A DNA stretch of 46,217 nt from a virus. Every line of letters starts with the position of its first letter. Positions within the stretch are counted from its first letter, which is position 1. Under the pieces are notes generated by a model. The model did no database searches, had not been told where the DNA came from, and worked only from the letters and a program-made list of their open reading frames with translations. Location of the stretch: positions 1 to 46,217 of the IMG/VR virus record IMGVR_UViG_3300017963_000374; one strand, written 5' to 3'. The translations under genes and the position numbers were made by a program. Below are positions 16,261 through 23,753 of the stretch, in pieces.

Positions 16261-17435
16261 TGATCCTTTACGTATCTGATTTTGATTTACGAGGCAGCGG
16301 GTATTGCAATATAGGTATTGGTCTATGTACCGAACTCGCCAAAAATTATGATGTGATGGTTTTGGGGGTAGGGTATAAACGAGAAGAGCATCATTATCCG
16401 TTTAGGATCATTCCGGCTCAAATTGGTGAATTGGCCCAAATGGTGAATAACTTAAGGGCAAAATTTGATATAGAGGCCATTATTGTGGCGTTGGATATAC
16501 CATTGCAAGAGAGGCTACTTGCTCAATTCAACGCGCCAAATGACATTCCTTATATTGGCATATTCCCTCTTGAGTCCGGGCCATTGTGCGGCCCGTGGGC
16601 GGTGAACTTGTTAAGGATGGACAAGCGGTTGATTATGTCGCAATTCGGCAAAGACGAACTCGCAAAGCAAGGCGTTGAAAGTGATTATTTGCCGGTGGGG
16701 TTTGATAAAGAAGCCTGGCGACCGCCAACACCCGAAGAGCGTCAGATGTTGCGCGATGGCCTGGGTGTTGGAAAGGATACAAAAGTTGTATTGACCGTAG
16801 CCGACAACCAGGAGCGAAAGAATCTAAGCAAGGGATTCGAGATTTTTGCCGACTATGTTTATGGCTTTGAGGTTGGGCGCGGTCAAAAGTTTACACAAGA
16901 GCAAAAGGGCCTGCGTAAAGACGCGGTATACTGGCTTGTCACCCGGCCAAAGTCGCCCGTGGGCTGGAAATTGGAAGATTACGCGCAGGATTACGGCATA
17001 CTTGACCGGCTCAATATTTGGGAGCGTGGCATCTCATTTAAGCAATTATGGAGCCTGTACGCGGCGGCTGATGTGTTCTTGCTCACCAGTAAGGCCGAAG
17101 GATTAGCAATGCCCGTACTTGAAGCGATGTCATGCCGCTTGCCCGTGATCGGGACAGATTGCGCCGCGATTGCTGAACACGTAACCGATGGGCGCGGGTT
17201 AGGTATTAAACCGGATTATGTGATGGTTGACCCGTGGGGAAACTCTAACCGGTACATGGCCGGGCGTGCTGATGGTGTTTACAAAATGCAATTGTATTTT
17301 AACGGGATGGATGATACAGACCGGGTGGCAATGTTGAACAAGGCGCAGCAGTACGCCAACGAGCGCGATTGGGCTACAGCCGGAAATGTAGTTATAAAGG
17401 CGATTGAAGAATCAAAGAAGCTCAAGGGGGCTTAA
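16260..17435 (+). CDS. GT4-type glycosyltransferase
   Basis: A 391-residue protein whose ATG overlaps the upstream TAA by one base. The N-terminal domain begins MILYVSDFDLRGSGYCNIGIGLCTELAK; the C-terminal domain has LTVADNQERKNLSKGFEIFADY, FKQLWSLYAAADVFLLTSKAEGLAMPVLEAMSCRLPVIGTD, the full GT4 signature with E-x7-E (EGLAMPVLE). This is the clearest retaining glycosyltransferase of the island. Length is normal for the family. Confidence 0.92.
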   Translation: MILYVSDFDLRGSGYCNIGIGLCTELAKNYDVMVLGVGYKREEHHYPFRIIPAQIGELAQMVNNLRAKFDIEAIIVALDIPLQERLLAQFNAPNDIPYIGIFPLESGPLCGPWAVNLLRMDKRLIMSQFGKDELAKQGVESDYLPVGFDKEAWRPPTPEERQMLRDGLGVGKDTKVVLTVADNQERKNLSKGFEIFADYVYGFEVGRGQKFTQEQKGLRKDAVYWLVTRPKSPVGWKLEDYAQDYGILDRLNIWERGISFKQLWSLYAAADVFLLTSKAEGLAMPVLEAMSCRLPVIGTDCAAIAEHVTDGRGLGIKPDYVMVDPWGNSNRYMAGRADGVYKMQLYFNGMDDTDRVAMLNKAQQYANERDWATAGNVVIKAIEESKKLKGA

Positions 17436-17438
17436 GTG

Positions 17439-18299
17439 ATGGCAAAGCGAAAACGACGACCGGCAAAAGAATACGGTTTGGATATAGTTATACCTGTCTA
17501 TGGGCGGCCTGATTTACTCAAGAATTGCCTTGAGAGTATCGAGGCCACGAGGGGGAAACTGGATGTCAATATCATCATAGTTGATGACGCCAGCCCGCCG
17601 GAATCACAAAACGAACTTGACGACATATATCACAATCTGAACAGCAATAGTCGTGTGTCGAGAAATAGCCAAAACTCCGGCTTTGCCAGAACCGTTAATA
17701 ACGGGATTAAACTGGGTAACGCTCCGCTTGTGTTGGTCTTGAATACAGACATCGTTCTTCGGGATGGTTGCCTGTTAGCCTTGCAAGCTGAGTTTACTGA
17801 CCCGGCGGTGGGGGTCACCGCCCCCAAGCTATTATTTCCACAAGATAGCTTAGATCCCCACCGTCCGGCGAATAAAGTGCAACATGCGGGATTATGCTTT
17901 GACTTACACGGCAATGTGGTACATGCTGGTATAGGTTGGGGCAAAGACAATCCGGCGGTGATGGAGCGCAAAGAATGTCAATCCGTGACTGGGGCGTGCA
18001 TGATGATCCGGCGCGATGTACTGAAAAAGATACTGGAAACCTACCAGAAAAACGGAGATCCGACACAGGGGCCGTTTAATGAGATATACGGCAAGGGCAC
18101 TTACGAGGATGTTGAACTCTGTTTTGTCGCCAGGTCATTGGGGTACAAGGTGATTTATGTACCGGGGGCAGAAGCATATCATTATGTGGGGGCCAGTGTA
18201 GAGCAAGACGGCGGTGGTTATCCTCTATCAAGAAATGAAATGATCTTCAAGGCAAGATGCGGGGCGCTTATGTATTGGGATGAATTTGAATTTCTATAA
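17439..18299 (+). CDS. Family 2 glycosyltransferase
   Basis: The 286-residue protein has a basic N-terminus (MAKRKRRPAKEYG) before the GT-A core. LDIVIPVYGRPDLLKNCLESIE, NIIIVDDASPP, NSGFARTVNNGIKLGNAPLVLVLNTDI (NTD in the DxD place) and TYEDVELCFVARSLGYKVIYVPGAEAYHY are all rhamnosyltransferase-type GT2 features. The ATG at 17439 lies 8 bp after a purine-rich ribosome binding site (AAGGGGG). It ends the sugar island. Confidence 0.9.
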   Translation: MAKRKRRPAKEYGLDIVIPVYGRPDLLKNCLESIEATRGKLDVNIIIVDDASPPESQNELDDIYHNLNSNSRVSRNSQNSGFARTVNNGIKLGNAPLVLVLNTDIVLRDGCLLALQAEFTDPAVGVTAPKLLFPQDSLDPHRPANKVQHAGLCFDLHGNVVHAGIGWGKDNPAVMERKECQSVTGACMMIRRDVLKKILETYQKNGDPTQGPFNEIYGKGTYEDVELCFVARSLGYKVIYVPGAEAYHYVGASVEQDGGGYPLSRNEMIFKARCGALMYWDEFEFL

Positions 18300-18315
18300 T
18301 ACAGGAGCGTAAGAA

Positions 18316-19122
18316 ATGGCTACACAAAACACAGACGAAGGGCGGGCAATTTTACAGCACGGTAGAGAGGTATTTTTTGGTGGTCAGGCCGCTGGGAGTT
18401 CTCTTGATGTTTTTATTCAGGATCAGGATACACCGCCATTTCAGTATTTTTTAATGCAGAATCTAAAAGAGGATATTTTACTTGTTACCGGCACGGCTAT
18501 TGACGATGAAGTTATTTATGTTGATGCCGGTCACGGTATTACGACAGACAGCTATTTGTCTATTCGCGAGGGCGCGTATCAATCACAAGTTGGTGTGTCT
18601 GGCGTGGCTGGGGATGATATAACATTAGCTACCCCGTTATCCAATGCCTACACAACCGACGCCCAGGTTATTCGGGGCAATATCGAAATGAATATTTCCG
18701 GCAGTTATTCAGACCAAATATTTGAGATGGAAGTTTGGGGAACTGAACCGATAGACATTCAAACGGTGGTGGTTACAATTCAACACGACGGCGCAGGGGA
18801 TGACAGCAAGTTTGGCGATTTGGCAGCGTTAACAAATGGGCTATTATTTGTGAAAGATGGCGATGTAATACACCAACATTTGGGTAACTATAAGCAAAAT
18901 CAAGATTTTAGGGAGTTTGGGGCAACGGTTGAATATTCCGATAAGGCCGGTGGGGGTAATTACGCCACAAATATAACATACGACATTAAGAAAATTTATG
19001 GCATTGTTATTAGGGTTGACCCGGATTATAATGAATCATTACAAGCAATCGTACAAGATGATTTGAATGATCTTGTCAGGCTCAGAGTTTCCATAATGGG
19101 CCAAATAACACTTGGTGAATAA
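18316..19122 (+). CDS. Putative virion structural protein
   Basis: A 268-residue, beta-rich, acidic protein without membrane segments or enzyme motifs (repeated short strands such as DEVIYVDAGHGITTDSYLSIREG and EMNISGSYSDQIFEMEVWG). Its ribosome binding site (CAGGAGCG) is good. Placed between the sugar island and a second likely virion protein, before the connector genes, it may be a decoration or neck protein and a candidate acceptor for the glycans. Function is inferred from place only. Confidence 0.55.
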   Translation: MATQNTDEGRAILQHGREVFFGGQAAGSSLDVFIQDQDTPPFQYFLMQNLKEDILLVTGTAIDDEVIYVDAGHGITTDSYLSIREGAYQSQVGVSGVAGDDITLATPLSNAYTTDAQVIRGNIEMNISGSYSDQIFEMEVWGTEPIDIQTVVVTIQHDGAGDDSKFGDLAALTNGLLFVKDGDVIHQHLGNYKQNQDFREFGATVEYSDKAGGGNYATNITYDIKKIYGIVIRVDPDYNESLQAIVQDDLNDLVRLRVSIMGQITLGE

Positions 19123-19157
19123 TAATAGTAGGGGGCATTAGACAACAGGAGAATAAG

Positions 19158-20177
19158 ATGCCTACCAGACCATTATTGCAAAATTCAAGAGAGATTGACG
19201 GCGGTGAAGGCGGTGTGACTATCAAGGCGGGGGATAGCGGCTCTATAGATGCCTTTGCCAGGTTGCGAGTTAGTAACAATGTCGGTTTGTTTGACAGTCA
19301 ACTGGAATATGGCACAAATGACTTGTTATGGGATACCTCGCCAAGTACCGGCTCATTTGTCACCCACCTACCGAATGAGGCAAGTGCCAATTTAACGGTT
19401 GCCGCCGGTCAAACGGTTATCAGGCAAACCCGGCAGTATCACCGCTATCAGCCGGGAAAATCCCAGCTTATTTTGCAAACCTTTGTCTGTCAAAAACCGA
19501 CACTTGGTTTATATCAAAATGTTGGATACTTTGACACGCAAAACGGGGTATTTTTCCGCATAAGCGAAAATGACAACAGCCTCAATTTTGTGCAGCGCTC
19601 TTATGTCAGCGGGTCGCCGGTTGATATGACAATTGCTCAAACAGATTGGAATCTTGACACGTTGACCGGGGCCGGTGGCGACGGGAACCCCAGCGGAATC
19701 CGGTTAGACATCGAGCAATCGCAAATTTTAATTATTGACCTTGAATGGCTTGGGGTTGGGCGCGTGCGTGTCGGCTTTGTGATTGACGGAATCCCGGTAT
19801 ACTGCCACGAATTTCTAAATGCCAATGTCAACGACTCGGTTTATATGACAACGGCCAACCTGCCGTTAAGATATGAGATCAGCGCCGCCGGGGGAATGAC
19901 CGGAACATATAGCCTTAAGCAGATTTGTAACCAGGTATCTAGCGAGGGCGGTTACGAAAACGAGCGCGGCTTACCGGTGGCAGTTGATACCAGTCCAACA
20001 GGAACAATAGGAGTTACTACTAGGCAGGCGGTTTTATCAATTAGACCAAAGGCAACATTTAACGGGTTTGTGAACCGGGCGCAGATCATACCGGAATCTT
20101 ACAATATTGCAGCGGCCACAAACGCGGCACTAATTGAGGTTGTGTATAATCCAACTCTACCCACCGGCACAGCTTGA
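19158..20177 (+). CDS. Virion protein, first part, ending at an in-frame TGA
   Basis: The 339-residue product begins after ACAGGAG. SIDAFARLRVSNNVGLFDSQLEYGTND is the start region I remember from several phage structural proteins (AFxRLRxSxPxTLFDSQ). The rest is beta-rich. The frame ends at TGA 20175-20177 but continues open for 88 more codons with normal coding sequence, so this is either a truncated gene or the shorter of two products. Possible decoration, fibre or neck protein; adjoining connectors support a virion role. Confidence 0.7.
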   Translation: MPTRPLLQNSREIDGGEGGVTIKAGDSGSIDAFARLRVSNNVGLFDSQLEYGTNDLLWDTSPSTGSFVTHLPNEASANLTVAAGQTVIRQTRQYHRYQPGKSQLILQTFVCQKPTLGLYQNVGYFDTQNGVFFRISENDNSLNFVQRSYVSGSPVDMTIAQTDWNLDTLTGAGGDGNPSGIRLDIEQSQILIIDLEWLGVGRVRVGFVIDGIPVYCHEFLNANVNDSVYMTTANLPLRYEISAAGGMTGTYSLKQICNQVSSEGGYENERGLPVAVDTSPTGTIGVTTRQAVLSIRPKATFNGFVNRAQIIPESYNIAAATNAALIEVVYNPTLPTGTA

Positions 20178-20444
20178 GCCAGCGCAGACGATGAAAGCGC
20201 CGTTGAATACGCGGTGGACGCCGGGGCAATCACCGGAGGTATCAAGATTTATTCGGAATTTGTAGCCGCAGCCGGAACAAATGCTAACAACAGAGTTGGC
20301 GAGGGTGGCGACGCGCTATTATCAAGGTTGCCGGTAACGCTTGATATAAATGGAGAAAACCCAATCAATGTATCAATTATCGCCACTGCTATGACCGGAA
20401 CATCTAATATTGACGCGGCGGTGCGATGGCGGGAGATAAAATAA
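20178..20444 (+). other. In-frame continuation of the virion protein after the TGA
   Basis: The same frame as 19158 runs on for 88 codons (ASADDESAVEYAVDAGAITGG to DAAVRWREIK) before TAA. An ATG-less start at GTG 20214 is possible but has no good ribosome binding site. In relatives that I recall, this place holds Trp (a ...GxSWTSV...SAVEYD-type stretch), so TGG to TGA is the simplest explanation. Readthrough would give a 428-residue protein. Confidence 0.6.
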
Positions 20445-20445
20445 T

Positions 20446-21144
20446 ATGCCTGATATTTTAACCGATGATATTTTTGTGGCTTATGGTGGGGCAACCGGCA
20501 CGACTACAGCGGCACAACGCGAAGCGGCTTATGATATAGCCGAATCACAAGCGGCTGAGGAAGTAGGGACGTTTTTACAACCCACGGACGTGACGGGTAC
20601 CTATAGTTGGCCGATTATATTTGGCATCCCCTTGCAATTGCCCTATACCTATCTCAATAGTGTGGCCTCTGTTACGTCGATACACGAGGCCGGTTGTGAT
20701 TGTGCCGATGATAGCATTGAACTTGAGGGATGCGCCTGGATTAAAGATGCACCGGGGGGATTGGTTGACTTGCGCGAGTGCGGCAATACACTTAAAGCAT
20801 CGTGTTCCGGTTGTCGTTGTGGCGGGGTTGGTTGGGCTGGGGCGTATCAAGCGCGAATTGTCTATAATGCCGGACTCCCGGCATCGGCGGCAAGTGATTC
20901 GGTGATACTTATGGCCTTAACGGTGGCCGCCAGGCTTGCGTTAGAGCAAATAACCGACCCGGAAGCGGCAGCCGGGGGCGCGGGTGATCCGGGTATAAAG
21001 TCATTCAGGAGTTTAACCTATTCAGAAACACGCGCCGAAAGTAGTTATAAAAACACGGCCTTTGGATCGTCGGCAAAAGCCAACTATGCGGCGAATCTGC
21101 TAAAGGTTTACAAATACAAACGGGCATTCAAAATGGGGTGGTAA
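20446..21144 (+). CDS. Head-tail connector (adaptor) protein
   Basis: A 232-residue protein in the place of the HK97 gp6-like head-tail adaptor. It is helical at both ends (TAAQREAAYDIAESQAAEEVGTFLQP; SVILMALTVAARLALEQITDPEAA) with a beta insert. The insert is rich in cysteines (CDCADDS, EGC, ECGNTLKASCSGCRCGG), eight or nine in about 50 residues, which is unusual for this family and could bind metal. It starts one base after the previous stop and is followed by the stopper gene. Confidence 0.65.
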   Translation: MPDILTDDIFVAYGGATGTTTAAQREAAYDIAESQAAEEVGTFLQPTDVTGTYSWPIIFGIPLQLPYTYLNSVASVTSIHEAGCDCADDSIELEGCAWIKDAPGGLVDLRECGNTLKASCSGCRCGGVGWAGAYQARIVYNAGLPASAASDSVILMALTVAARLALEQITDPEAAAGGAGDPGIKSFRSLTYSETRAESSYKNTAFGSSAKANYAANLLKVYKYKRAFKMGW

Positions 21145-21145
21145 T

Positions 21146-21514
21146 ATGCTTGGACTGAATACAGAGGTTACATTTTACCAATGGCAATATGTAGGGGATG
21201 ATTCAGTTGGCGGGGCCACCGGCACCTATGCGGCATTTTATGCCAACACCCCGGCCAGGATAAGCGCCCGCAGGCCTTCTCAGCAATCCCTTGATGCTGG
21301 GCTTGAAGTGGTACGTGTATTTGATATGATAACCACTGGGCAGATAAACTCTATTTATGAAAAAGACGAAGTTGAAGTTGTGGCACCGGCGGGCAGCCCG
21401 TATTTTGGGGAAAGATTCCGTATAACTGGACTTCAACACGATAGCCGCCGGGCGTCGATTGGCCACACCGAGTGGACACTTGAACGAATTGAACGCAGCC
21501 GGAGTCGGCAATAA
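21146..21514 (+). CDS. Head-tail joining (stopper) protein
   Basis: A 122-residue beta-barrel-like protein: NTEVTFYQWQYVGDDSVGGATGTYAAFYANTPARISARRPS and the end ERFRITGLQHDSRRASIGHTEWTLERIE. Length and the basic C-terminal strands fit the SPP1 gp16/HK97 gp7-like stopper that closes the head and binds the tail. It overlaps the next gene by one base. Confidence 0.65.
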   Translation: MLGLNTEVTFYQWQYVGDDSVGGATGTYAAFYANTPARISARRPSQQSLDAGLEVVRVFDMITTGQINSIYEKDEVEVVAPAGSPYFGERFRITGLQHDSRRASIGHTEWTLERIERSRSRQ

Positions 21515-21861
21515 TGGCAACCGTTAAGCGTAAGAATTTACTTGATAGCAAGCTGGCAAAGTTAGACAATGCCCAAAAGTTGGGATTGTTTGAATCTGGT
21601 ATACTGGTAGCACAGCGGGCGCAAGGCAAAGCGCCGGTATTAACTGGCAGACTCAAGAGATCGATTCACCCTACCATACCCCACCAAACAAGGCCGGGAG
21701 TCCAGCAAACCGAAGTTGGCACTAATGTTGAATATGCGAGATTTCAAGAAGAGGGGACAAAGTACATTGCCCCTCACCCGTATCTTACCCCGGCCCTAAA
21801 TGAGAGTATAGACGATGTGGTTAAGCTGGTTAGAAAAGCCATTATAAAGGCGATGCAATGA
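21514..21861 (+). CDS. HK97 gp10-like tail completion protein
   Basis: The 115-residue protein has the family signature: helix FESGILVAQRAQGKAPVLTGRLKRSI, then VGTNVEYARFQEEGTKYIAPHPYLTPALNES. In HK97 and relatives this protein sits at the tail end that meets the head. It is followed by a 4-bp overlap with the interrupted small gene at 21858. Confidence 0.85.
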   Translation: MATVKRKNLLDSKLAKLDNAQKLGLFESGILVAQRAQGKAPVLTGRLKRSIHPTIPHQTRPGVQQTEVGTNVEYARFQEEGTKYIAPHPYLTPALNESIDDVVKLVRKAIIKAMQ

Positions 21862-22034
21862 AAGAAAGCAAATAGACAGAAATACCGGTTGTCTTGCGTG
21901 GTAGCGAGCGGGTTGTTTATGCTATCCCGGCCAAGCCAAAGAAAAAGCCATCCTTTTGGTATCGCAATGCGGATGGCTTGCTTTTGATATGGGGTTGTAT
22001 TGTGTTGGCGGTGTGGATTTGGTTTAATCCGTAG
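21858..22034 (+). pseudogene. Small membrane protein gene interrupted by an in-frame TAG
   Basis: The ATG overlaps the upstream stop (ATGA). After MKESK there is a TAG at 21873-21875, then an intact frame for 52 codons: TEIPVVLRGSERVVYAIPAKPKKKPSFWYRNADG and a membrane segment LLLIWGCIVLAVWIWF. A CAG to TAG change is the simplest explanation; readthrough or a non-ATG start further in (TTG at 21891) is possible. With no ribosome binding site before the TTG, I call it a broken gene. Confidence 0.5.
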
Positions 22035-22173
22035 ATTTATTCATTCGTTTTTTTTCGTCCTTGACAACCCTATCAAGAAATTTAACCAAAGTTTCTCCAT
22101 TGCGCTCTGCAAGTACTTTTGCGAGAGTTTTTGTTTTTCTCCATATTTTTATGGTTATATATGGATTGCTCAT
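22024..22173 (-). CDS. Small ribbon-helix-helix-type regulator on the opposite strand
   Basis: On the minus strand a 49-residue frame begins MSNPYITIKIWRKTKTLAKV and continues LAERNGETLVKFLDRVVKDEKKR. A beta strand followed by two helices with a basic face is the ribbon-helix-helix pattern of small repressors and antitoxins. It runs against all surrounding tail genes and overlaps the interrupted gene by 11 bp tail-to-tail. TTGACA lies upstream (22204-22209, minus strand). No toxin gene is adjacent. The ribosome binding site is weak, so I am moderately sure. Confidence 0.5.
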   Translation of the reverse strand: MSNPYITIKIWRKTKTLAKVLAERNGETLVKFLDRVVKDEKKRMNKSTD

Positions 22174-22181
22174 AGTTTATT

Positions 22182-22209
22182 CTGATATAAAATTACTAAA
22201 TCTTGTCAA
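22182..22209 (-). promoter_or_regulatory. Possible promoter of the RHH gene
   Basis: On the minus strand TTGACA (22209-22204) is perfect; the best -10 is TATCAG (22187-22182) with 16 bp spacing, so it is imperfect. It is divergent from the promoter at 22218-22246, only 8 bp away, so the RHH protein could bind between them and regulate both. Confidence 0.4.
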
Positions 22210-22217
22210 ACTCCCTC

Positions 22218-22246
22218 TTTACATTGTGCCCGTTTTTTGGTAAAAT
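22218..22246 (+). promoter_or_regulatory. Sigma70-type promoter before the tail module
   Basis: TTTACA (22218-22223), 17 bp, TAAAAT (22241-22246). It drives a short structured transcript that meets a terminator just before the tail terminator gene at 22347. Confidence 0.6.
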
Positions 22247-22252
22247 AAGATT

Positions 22253-22338
22253 ACTGATAAGCGCATCCAAGCGCAGACAAACAAATAACGAAAGACGAAA
22301 GCGTAGCCGGGGGCGGCCTGCCCTCACTGCGCTTTTTT
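22253..22338 (+). ncRNA. Short RNA unit with terminator and competing upstream strand
   Basis: About 86 nt from the promoter at 22218 to T6 (22333-22338). The terminator pairs 22299-22306 (one G-U) with CTGCGCTT at 22327-22334, enclosing a GGGC/GCCC hairpin. An upstream copy, AAGCGCAG at 22269-22276, matches the same CTGCGCTT perfectly and could compete, as in attenuators. The downstream start codon is only 8 bp after the U-tract. Confidence 0.5.
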
Positions 22339-22346
22339 GTTTGCTT

Positions 22347-22778
22347 ATGATCGCCAATAATTTAATTCAAGCTGCTATCATATCGCACCTAAAAGCCAAT
22401 GCTAACCTTACGGCTTATTTAACCGCGCAAGCCGCCACTAATGAGATTCGAGAATTGGAATGGCAAGCGGCTCAATTTGTCTATCCATCGGTGCGGGTTG
22501 GAATCGGTACACAAACACCCGATACCATCACTTCTGTTTGTTATACCACAAATGGAGAGGTGACATTCACGGTAGTTTGTTTTGGTGAGGGCGATAGCAG
22601 CTTACAGGCTGATGAGTTAGCCGGGCTTGTCAATGATGCCTTAGTTGGCACAAGATTAAGCGGAGCCGGATTCAGATCAAACGTTATTCAAAGTGATGGC
22701 CTGACTCACGCGGCTCGCACGGGCGAGCGCGTTTGGAGGGCTGTAGGATTATATAGGGCTTACATCTATGAAACCTAA
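22347..22778 (+). CDS. Tail terminator protein (DUF3168-like)
   Basis: From ATG 22347 the protein has 143 residues: IQAAIISHLKANANLTAYL, then VRVGIGTQTPDT, VTFTVVCFGEGDSSLQADELAGLVNDALVG, as in DUF3168-type tail terminator/completion proteins that stop tail tube growth. A longer frame opens at TTG 22203 but would run through the promoter and terminator, so I reject it. There is no Shine-Dalgarno before this ATG, which lies 8 nt after the U-tract; the start may be leaderless-like or rely on other signals. Confidence 0.7.
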   Translation: MIANNLIQAAIISHLKANANLTAYLTAQAATNEIRELEWQAAQFVYPSVRVGIGTQTPDTITSVCYTTNGEVTFTVVCFGEGDSSLQADELAGLVNDALVGTRLSGAGFRSNVIQSDGLTHAARTGERVWRAVGLYRAYIYET

Positions 22779-23100
22779 AGTAGAAAAACCAAAAGTAGGA
22801 ACACCGGTTCGGGATAATGTTGATAAAGTTGAAACCGTCGAGACAAAAGAAGAGCAAAAAGCACAGCCGGTTAAGGTAGAAAAGAAAACAACCACTTACC
22901 GGGTAAAGTGCATCTGGTCTAGCTCGGTTAAGGTTTCAGCCTCAAGAACACCATCCTGCACAGCGTATGAATTTCAACCCAATCAAGAAATGGACATTAC
23001 CAGCAACGCCGATGCTTTATACCTTGTTGGCTTAAAGCGCGGGGAATCCGGCTGTTGTGGCTCATCGGGTAAACCGCGTAATTATTTTGAATTAGTATAA
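22768..23100 (+). CDS. Small GCCG-motif protein before the tail tube gene
   Basis: A 110-residue protein: a lysine/glutamate-rich N-terminus (residues 1-45, likely disordered) and a small C-terminal domain (TTYRVKCIWSSSVKVSASRTPSCTAYEF... ALYLVGLKRGESGCCGSSGKPRNYFELV). The SGCCG motif recurs in the protein at 11029, as noted there. A minor virion role or a chaperone is possible. It overlaps the tail terminator gene by 11 bp. Confidence 0.6.
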   Translation: MKPKVEKPKVGTPVRDNVDKVETVETKEEQKAQPVKVEKKTTTYRVKCIWSSSVKVSASRTPSCTAYEFQPNQEMDITSNADALYLVGLKRGESGCCGSSGKPRNYFELV

Positions 23101-23114
23101 CGGAGGATTAAATT

Positions 23115-23741
23115 ATGGCCTTAGTAACAGGGACACCACTTGGAGTCATTAACGAACAGGATAATATCTACATAGATACCCCGCCATCGTTATGGTTTCA
23201 GGACGCAACCGCCGATGAACTCAATAACCCGGATGGCGACGGGTTTTATTGGGGACTTACCGGTTCATCAACTTATCCCGTGTATGAGATCGAATGTTAT
23301 GAGGGGTTGACTATCACGGCCACCTATGAATCTAATGCGGTGCGCTGTGATACCATTGGCGACAATGCCAACATTCAGAAACTGAATAGTATAGACTTGG
23401 CGCTGACCCTCAAGACATTACTGCCGTTTGATACACTCAGTAAATTCTTGCGGGGTGGGGCGGTTACAACTACCGCTGGGGCAACTGAAAAATTCGGTAT
23501 CGGCCAGCCAAATAATAACCAGTATTGGCACGTATACGGGGCCAGCGTCTACGATACGGCTGCCGGGGATTACATTAACTTTACCGGCCACCGGGCGCAG
23601 TTTGTAGACACGTGGACATTGACGCCAACCTATGGCAATGTCACAACCCTGTCAGCGACATTGCGCTTGTTTGCCGATAGTAACAAACCGGCTGACCAGT
23701 TGTTTATGACCTTAGTCCGGGCAGATCCCAGCGCCATTTAA
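23115..23741 (+). CDS. Major tail (tube) protein
   Basis: The 208-residue protein, with ribosome binding site GGAGG, is beta-rich (TYPVYEIECYEGLTITATYESNAVR; TWTLTPTYGNVTTLSATLRLFADSN) and lies in the tail tube place: after the tail terminator and before the chaperones and tape measure. Tail tube proteins stack as hexamers to form the tube. No sheath gene follows, so the tail is non-contractile. Context-based. Confidence 0.75.
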   Translation: MALVTGTPLGVINEQDNIYIDTPPSLWFQDATADELNNPDGDGFYWGLTGSSTYPVYEIECYEGLTITATYESNAVRCDTIGDNANIQKLNSIDLALTLKTLLPFDTLSKFLRGGAVTTTAGATEKFGIGQPNNNQYWHVYGASVYDTAAGDYINFTGHRAQFVDTWTLTPTYGNVTTLSATLRLFADSNKPADQLFMTLVRADPSAI

Positions 23742-23753
23742 GCCGGAGTCCTA

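Noticed and set aside
19158-22034. Alternative genetic code (TGA as Trp or TAG as Gln).
   Set aside because: TGA, TAG and TAA all end other genes in the window, for example TAG at 4212 and 8009 and TGA at 11873 and 13306, with correct overlaps to the next genes.
22203-22346. N-terminal extension of the tail terminator protein from a TTG at 22203.
   Set aside because: The extension would run through a promoter and a terminator and is not protein-like (basic, low complexity); the ATG at 22347 starts the conserved part.
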